Positions 21,929 to 26,666 of a stretch of 26,666 nt of DNA are shown here, one piece after another; position 1 is the first letter of the stretch, and each line of letters begins with the position of its first letter. This stretch comes from Solobacterium sp. (GTDB lineage Bacteria; Bacillota_I; Bacilli_A; Erysipelotrichales; Erysipelotrichaceae). Location: the NCBI GenBank assembly GCA_017419465.1, contig JAFOLE010000053.1, forward strand, positions 1 to 26,666, given 5' to 3'. The notes below the pieces were generated by a model. That model saw only the letters and a list, made by a program, of their open reading frames with translations. It was not told where the DNA came from and did no database searches. Made by a program: the position numbers and the translations under genes.

Positions 21929-24532
21929 ATGAAAACGATTATATGCAGTGAAGAACAGAAGAATCTGATCTGGCATCGCCTGCTGAGCCAGTCCGGGGGT
22001 CCGGTCATCACCGATGTACAGCTTCTTTCACCGTCCAATATCCTTCGCCAGGAGGAGCCGGCCGACGAAAAAGCCGACGCACTCCGGCTTTCCAGACTGT
22101 TAAAGACAAAAGCAGAGGCCTTCCCGATATACCGCGCAATGTTCCGCTTTCCGGCATTCATTCAGGAGATCCTTTCGTTCGCAAGAGAATGCGCGCTTTA
22201 CGGAATCTCTCCGGATACGCTGCCCGGCGACACCGCAAGCGAGCGGGAACTGGCAGGGATTCTTTCCGAAGCCCTGACGCTTCCGCTGAAGGAAAAGACG
22301 ATTGCGGCAAACTACCCGCAGATTCTCTCGGATGCATCACGTCTGTCTCCGGCAGAATTTGAAGTCCGGTTTGAAGCGGATCCGTTCCGGTCCCGCTTTC
22401 TGAACGATCTCCGTCAGGCAATCCCGGATTCCCGGGAAACAGTTACGGAACGTCCGGTCAGGAAGACGGAGCTGCGCTATGCGCCCGGCGTGCGGCAGGA
22501 ACTCGAAGCCTGCGCGCAGGACATCATCCGCCGCGGCACGTCCTGCGCGGTCGTTCTGTGTGACTATGAATCACAGCTTCCGGTCCTGCGTCAGGTATTT
22601 GAACGTTACCGCATTCCGTATTCCGCCGTTCATGAGCCCTTCCGTCCCGCAGCGGTCGATGCCTATCTGAGTCTTGCGCGTTTCGCCCTGTTCAGGGACC
22701 GTGATTCGTTCCTTGCATGCCTTGAAACGGATGCCTTTCCTTCACATGCGGACAGCCGCCTGATCCGGCATTTCAGTGCCGCCATGACAGATGAAGGATT
22801 CCTGCCGCTTGCCGAACGGATTGATAAGACAAAATTCGAACGGGATTACAAAAACGCGGACACCATGGACCAGAGTGCGGAGCACTTCCTTTCCGCAATC
22901 GATACGGTATACAAAAATCTGTACAGTGCGGATTCCCCTGCCGCAGCGCTTTCTGCCGCATTTGAAGCACTCCGCTCCTCCGGCATCACATCCGATCCTG
23001 AGGAACTCGGCGCCGCACTCGCGCTCCGCACCCGCCTGAATCAGACGATTCCGCTTGTGGAGAGTCAAGAAGACGCATTGTTTGTTCTGCAGGAGATCGA
23101 TTCGCTTACTTCTTCCGTCAGTGAGCCCCGTCCTTCCTTCTGCATGGTAACCGACCTGTCCCATCCGGCCGGACCGACGGATACGCTGTATGTTCTCGGC
23201 TGTTCCGGGAAACAGTATCCGGGCGTTCCCCTGCGCAAGGGCCTCTTTGATGAACCGTATGCCGCAAAGGTTCCCGGTTATCCAACCATGGAAGAACGGC
23301 ACGCCCTGTGGGTCAGCCAGCTTTCGTGGCTGGAAAACAGCTCCGATACGGTGATCTACTCCTATGCCGCAAGCGACTATCAGGGACGGGAAATCCAGCC
23401 GGCTTTCGATATCACTTCAAAACCGGTTACCGCAGTTCCCTGGAACATCGAAAAAATTAAGCCCGCAGATCCCCGCAGGCATTCCCTCCTTCCGGAGACT
23501 GCGCAGGCGCTCTATGAGACCGACGGACAGATTCATTCCTCCGTCTCCCGCATTGAGCGCTGGTTCAACTGTCCCTATTCCTGGTTCCTGCAGTCCGGGC
23601 TTAAGATCCGCAGGGAACAGCTCGGCGGTCTGGAACAGTCTGACATCGGAACCCTCCAGCATGCCGTAATGGAACATGCGGTAAAAACATATAAGAAAGA
23701 TTATTTCCGGATCAGTGAAACGGAGATCCGCGAGTTTTTGAAACCGGCATTTGCGTCCCTGCGCGCAATGCATCCGGATGAAGAGATCCGGGCAGCGCTC
23801 AGTGAAGAGCGGATGGTGTTCAGCATTCTGCAGACCATGCAGTTTCTGAAGGAGACCGAAGAAGCTGCACCTTCCTGGACGCCGGAAAAGGCAGAGGAAC
23901 ACTTTGAGGAGCCCATCACGGAACATGTGCTGCTGAACGGATGTATTGACCGGATCGATTACTCCGGTCCTTCCCTGCGGATTCTGGACTACAAGTCTTC
24001 CAAAAAGACGTTATCCGAAAAGAAGATCAAAGCCGGACTTCTGCTTCAGCTGCTTTCCTATCTGATTGTTGCCTGCCGCCGGGAAAACAGGAAACCGGCA
24101 GGCGCGTTCTATATCTCGCTGAAGTCCGAAAACGGCAAATCAGAAGCCGGCAGTTTTGCCAAGACCAATAAAAACGGCGTTCTCAATGATGCATGCGGCT
24201 CTGATGCATCCCTGCATGACGCCATGGTAAAGGAACGCCGCATCAGCGGATGGTCCTTTGATGACCCGCTGATCAGCGATGAAGACTACAAGCATCTGTT
24301 CACACCCGGCACAGGGCGGTATTCCTATGAAGCGGTGGAACAGTGCATCTGTGAACTGTATGAGTATTTCCATGAACATGCCTGTAACGGAGACATCGAT
24401 GTGGACCCGGTTGTCGGCGCATGTACATTCTGCGACTACAAGGCTGTCTGCCGGTATCATCTGCCGCCGCGTGCTTCAAGAGAAGTTGTCATGAAAGACA
24501 TCTCTCTGAAAAAAGGAAAGGAGGCTGACTGA
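21929..24532 (+). CDS. addB: ATP-dependent helicase/nuclease subunit B (AddB)
   Basis: Subunit of AddAB, which resects double-strand breaks and loads RecA. The C-terminal nuclease domain has the PD-(D/E)XK core as ILDYKSS with Asp687 and Lys689. The iron-sulfur cluster cysteines are Cys548 and the C-x2-C-x5-C group Cys832, Cys835, Cys841. At 867 residues it is well short of Bacillus AddB (about 1,150). Its N-terminus lacks a Walker A motif, as I recall for streptococcal RexB, so it is probably a nuclease and scanning subunit without ATPase. The adjacent addA start is 1 base after the stop, so they are co-transcribed. No ribosome binding site is visible before its ATG (see finding). Confidence 0.88.
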   Translation: MKTIICSEEQKNLIWHRLLSQSGGPVITDVQLLSPSNILRQEEPADEKADALRLSRLLKTKAEAFPIYRAMFRFPAFIQEILSFARECALYGISPDTLPGDTASERELAGILSEALTLPLKEKTIAANYPQILSDASRLSPAEFEVRFEADPFRSRFLNDLRQAIPDSRETVTERPVRKTELRYAPGVRQELEACAQDIIRRGTSCAVVLCDYESQLPVLRQVFERYRIPYSAVHEPFRPAAVDAYLSLARFALFRDRDSFLACLETDAFPSHADSRLIRHFSAAMTDEGFLPLAERIDKTKFERDYKNADTMDQSAEHFLSAIDTVYKNLYSADSPAAALSAAFEALRSSGITSDPEELGAALALRTRLNQTIPLVESQEDALFVLQEIDSLTSSVSEPRPSFCMVTDLSHPAGPTDTLYVLGCSGKQYPGVPLRKGLFDEPYAAKVPGYPTMEERHALWVSQLSWLENSSDTVIYSYAASDYQGREIQPAFDITSKPVTAVPWNIEKIKPADPRRHSLLPETAQALYETDGQIHSSVSRIERWFNCPYSWFLQSGLKIRREQLGGLEQSDIGTLQHAVMEHAVKTYKKDYFRISETEIREFLKPAFASLRAMHPDEEIRAALSEERMVFSILQTMQFLKETEEAAPSWTPEKAEEHFEEPITEHVLLNGCIDRIDYSGPSLRILDYKSSKKTLSEKKIKAGLLLQLLSYLIVACRRENRKPAGAFYISLKSENGKSEAGSFAKTNKNGVLNDACGSDASLHDAMVKERRISGWSFDDPLISDEDYKHLFTPGTGRYSYEAVEQCICELYEYFHEHACNGDIDVDPVVGACTFCDYKAVCRYHLPPRASREVVMKDISLKKGKEAD

Positions 24533-24533
24533 A

Positions 24534-26666
24534 ATGAAAATGGATCCCCGTCAGGCCCAGGCCGTTGAGACAACCGGTTCCGATATTCTGGTCAGTGCCT
24601 CTGCCGGCGCCGGAAAAACTCGCGTCCTTGTAGAGCGTCTGGTTTCCCTGTGTGCTTCAAAGCATATCGGAATGAATGAGATCCTTGCGGTCACCTTCAC
24701 GGAAGCTGCCGCAAGCGAAATGAAAAACCGTGTGGCAGCCCGCCTTCAGGAACTCGCGGCCGCCGAACATAACGAAGAACAGAAACGGTGGCTGACCTCC
24801 CAGATGGTGCTGCTCGCCGATGCGGACATCACCACCATCGACAGTTTCTGTCTGAATCTCATCCGCAAGTATTTCAGCGTCATCGGTCTTGATCCGGCGA
24901 CCGCCGAAAACATTCTTGAAGAAAGTCTCCGCAAACAGATGCTGGAAGAAGCCTTCAATGAAGCGCTCGGGGAATATGACCGCGCGGATCACGAGGAGCT
25001 GATGCGTCTTCTTGAAGCATACAGTCCGCGTCCGGAAAGCTATGAGGAAATCCGTACGATGGTCAATTCCCTCCGGGATCTTGCGGAGCGAAGCGGCAAT
25101 GCGGAGGAATACCTGCGCACCAATGCGGAATCGTTCCGTGATATCCGCACCATGGCGGATGTTCCGTCCGTCATACTCGATGCGTTCTATGACCGGCTCA
25201 CCATGCAGTGGGATACCGCAGAACACGCATTTCAGGAGATGGCAGACATTGCGGACAGCGCAGCGGATGAAATCAAAAAGCGCGAACAGATCACGGAATC
25301 CTTCAACCGCTTCCGGAGCACAGAAGAAGCGCTGCGGGAAAGGAATTACGATCACTTCCGGGAACTCTTTGATCTCTTCGGAACCGAGATCAAAACCCCT
25401 GCCTGCAAAAAACTTCCCGCATATGAGAATGCAAGAAATGCGATGTACGGTGCCTGTGAGAAAATCACCGCAATGCTTTACAGCAGCGAAGTGCTTCTCA
25501 AAGACATGCGTGACATGTATCCGTACGCGCATGTACTCAGCGAACTGACGATTCTTACCATGCGGAATTTCCAGAACGCAAAACAGGAAAACGCATGTAT
25601 GGATTTCACGGACATGGAACAGTATGCCTGGGAGATTCTCAACCGGAACGATCAGGAAGTCGCAAAGCTGTACCGCGCCCGCCTGAAGGAAGTCATGGTT
25701 GATGAATTCCAGGACACCTCCTGGCTTCAGAATGAAATTATCCGCACCGTCGCCGCACCTGGAACCATCTTCCGTGTCGGTGATGTCAAGCAATCCATCT
25801 ACCGCTTCCGCGGCGCAAAGCCCGCACTGATGCGCGGTCTTGCGGAAGATCCTGCGATGTACCGAATCACGCTCGACCATAACTATCGTTCTTCTTCGAA
25901 AATCATCGAATTTTCCAATCTGCTCTTTCAGCGCTTAATGAACATTGAAGGCGGTGAGGATGTATACGGAGCGGAAGATATCGTTTCTCCGGGTGTCCCT
26001 TCCCAGACTTCCCCGGATGATCCGCCGATCCGGATGATCCTGCTTGAAGAACCGGAACAGCCTTCGGATGATGAAACAGAAGGTGATGAAGAAAGCTTCA
26101 GTGCCAAGGAGCGCAAGGCCGGATGGATCGCCTCAAAGATGATCGAACTTCATGAAGAAGGCAGCCGCTGGAACAGCTTCTGTGTACTTGTCCGCTCGCA
26201 TGCCGAAAAGATTACGCTGGCACGGATGTTTGAGCACTGCGGTATCCCGTATGACATTGATACGCGTCAGGGCTTCTATAACAGTGACCTCTGCATGTAT
26301 ATCCTTGCACTGCTTCAGGTGCTGGCGGATCCGCAGGATGAGCTTTCCCTTCTGGTTGTGCTGAGCGGAGAACTGTTTGAACTGGACGATGAAACGCTTG
26401 CACAGCTGCGCCTGAAACACGGTTCGCTGCGCAAGGCCGTTCCTGCAGAATATCCAGACATCATAGCCTGGTTTGATTCCCTCCGGAATCAGTTTTCCAA
26501 AGGCATGCCTGCCCTGCTGGACCGTATTGCGCTGTATCACGGCTTCTACGAAAAACTTACGGATGCCGGAAAGGCAAACTTTGATTTCCTGTATGAGAAA
26601 ACAGTACGCTGCGCAAAGAAGCGCTTTACCATCTACGATCTGATCCGGATGATGACCGCGGGCGCA
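24534..26666 (+). CDS. addA: ATP-dependent helicase/nuclease subunit A (AddA), partial
   Basis: UvrD-type helicase and nuclease subunit of AddAB. The first 711 codons are in the window; the family is about 1,200, and the C-terminal nuclease lies beyond it. Visible helicase motifs: Walker A SASAGAGKT (21-29), motif II VDEFQDT (389-395), then GDVKQSIYRFRGA and LDHNYRS. These occur in the correct order for a superfamily 1 helicase of the AddA kind. The start at 24534 has AGGAGG nine bases upstream, located in the addB 3' end, and begins one base after the addB stop. There is a second in-frame ATG at 24540. Function in recombination repair is well established for the family. Confidence 0.95.
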   Translation, partial: MKMDPRQAQAVETTGSDILVSASAGAGKTRVLVERLVSLCASKHIGMNEILAVTFTEAAASEMKNRVAARLQELAAAEHNEEQKRWLTSQMVLLADADITTIDSFCLNLIRKYFSVIGLDPATAENILEESLRKQMLEEAFNEALGEYDRADHEELMRLLEAYSPRPESYEEIRTMVNSLRDLAERSGNAEEYLRTNAESFRDIRTMADVPSVILDAFYDRLTMQWDTAEHAFQEMADIADSAADEIKKREQITESFNRFRSTEEALRERNYDHFRELFDLFGTEIKTPACKKLPAYENARNAMYGACEKITAMLYSSEVLLKDMRDMYPYAHVLSELTILTMRNFQNAKQENACMDFTDMEQYAWEILNRNDQEVAKLYRARLKEVMVDEFQDTSWLQNEIIRTVAAPGTIFRVGDVKQSIYRFRGAKPALMRGLAEDPAMYRITLDHNYRSSSKIIEFSNLLFQRLMNIEGGEDVYGAEDIVSPGVPSQTSPDDPPIRMILLEEPEQPSDDETEGDEESFSAKERKAGWIASKMIELHEEGSRWNSFCVLVRSHAEKITLARMFEHCGIPYDIDTRQGFYNSDLCMYILALLQVLADPQDELSLLVVLSGELFELDDETLAQLRLKHGSLRKAVPAEYPDIIAWFDSLRNQFSKGMPALLDRIALYHGFYEKLTDAGKANFDFLYEKTVRCAKKRFTIYDLIRMMTAGA

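Noticed and set aside
1..26666. tRNA or rRNA genes, CRISPR arrays, insertion sequences, integrase or attachment sites
   Set aside because: None seen on reading; the window has no repeated spacers, terminal repeats with transposase or cloverleaf-like stretches that I could recognise.

Overview
The window looks like a stretch of chromosome from a low-complexity-free, moderately GC-rich member of the Bacillota (Firmicutes), most likely Erysipelotrichia-like. The grounds are strong AGGAGG-type ribosome binding sites, the rapZ-yvcK-whiA cluster, AddAB in place of RecBCD, an NHLP-type peptide exporter pair, and several small Gram-positive-style membrane or lipoprotein genes. The taxonomic placement is inference. 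I see no rRNA, tRNA, CRISPR array, transposase, phage gene or integrase. Genes are tightly packed: no gap between genes exceeds about 250 bases, and most gaps hold a recognisable hairpin terminator, a promoter, or both.

Layout. Positions 1-584 (minus) are the 5' part of ribonuclease Z. Positions 684-2940 (minus) are a serC-serA operon for serine synthesis, with two tandem inverted repeats upstream. Positions 3084-5487 (minus) hold a secreted protein with a damaged lipobox, a DUF4230-like membrane protein, a GNAT acetyltransferase and an unlisted 54-residue membrane protein. Positions 5588-6322 (plus) encode a bitopic surface protein. Positions 6423-10841 (plus) encode two ABC exporter subunits of the NHLP/NHLM bacteriocin type; the N-terminal C39 peptidase domain of the first has lost its catalytic Cys and His. 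Positions 10887-12072 (minus) hold a lipoprotein and the C-terminal remnant of a CyuA/UPF0597 cysteine desulfidase-like gene. Positions 12196-13236 (minus) are gap (GAPDH), a single-gene unit with its own promoter and terminator.

Positions 13480-17460 (minus) are the rapZ-yvcK-whiA regulatory cluster, which runs on into a 99-residue membrane protein and an Eis-like acetyltransferase. Positions 17597-21735 (minus) are a three-gene module: an unknown soluble protein, an XpaC-like membrane protein and a two-domain AAA+ ATPase whose first ATPase domain is degenerate. Divergent from it, 21929-26666 (plus) is addB followed by the first 711 codons of addA, the recombination-repair helicase-nuclease.

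The most interesting candidates for an undescribed system are (a) the ABC exporter pair with a pseudo-peptidase and no visible substrate, maturation enzyme or HlyD partner, and (b) the AAA+/XpaC-like/unknown module. All functional statements come from reading the sequence and from recalled family features; no database search was run.
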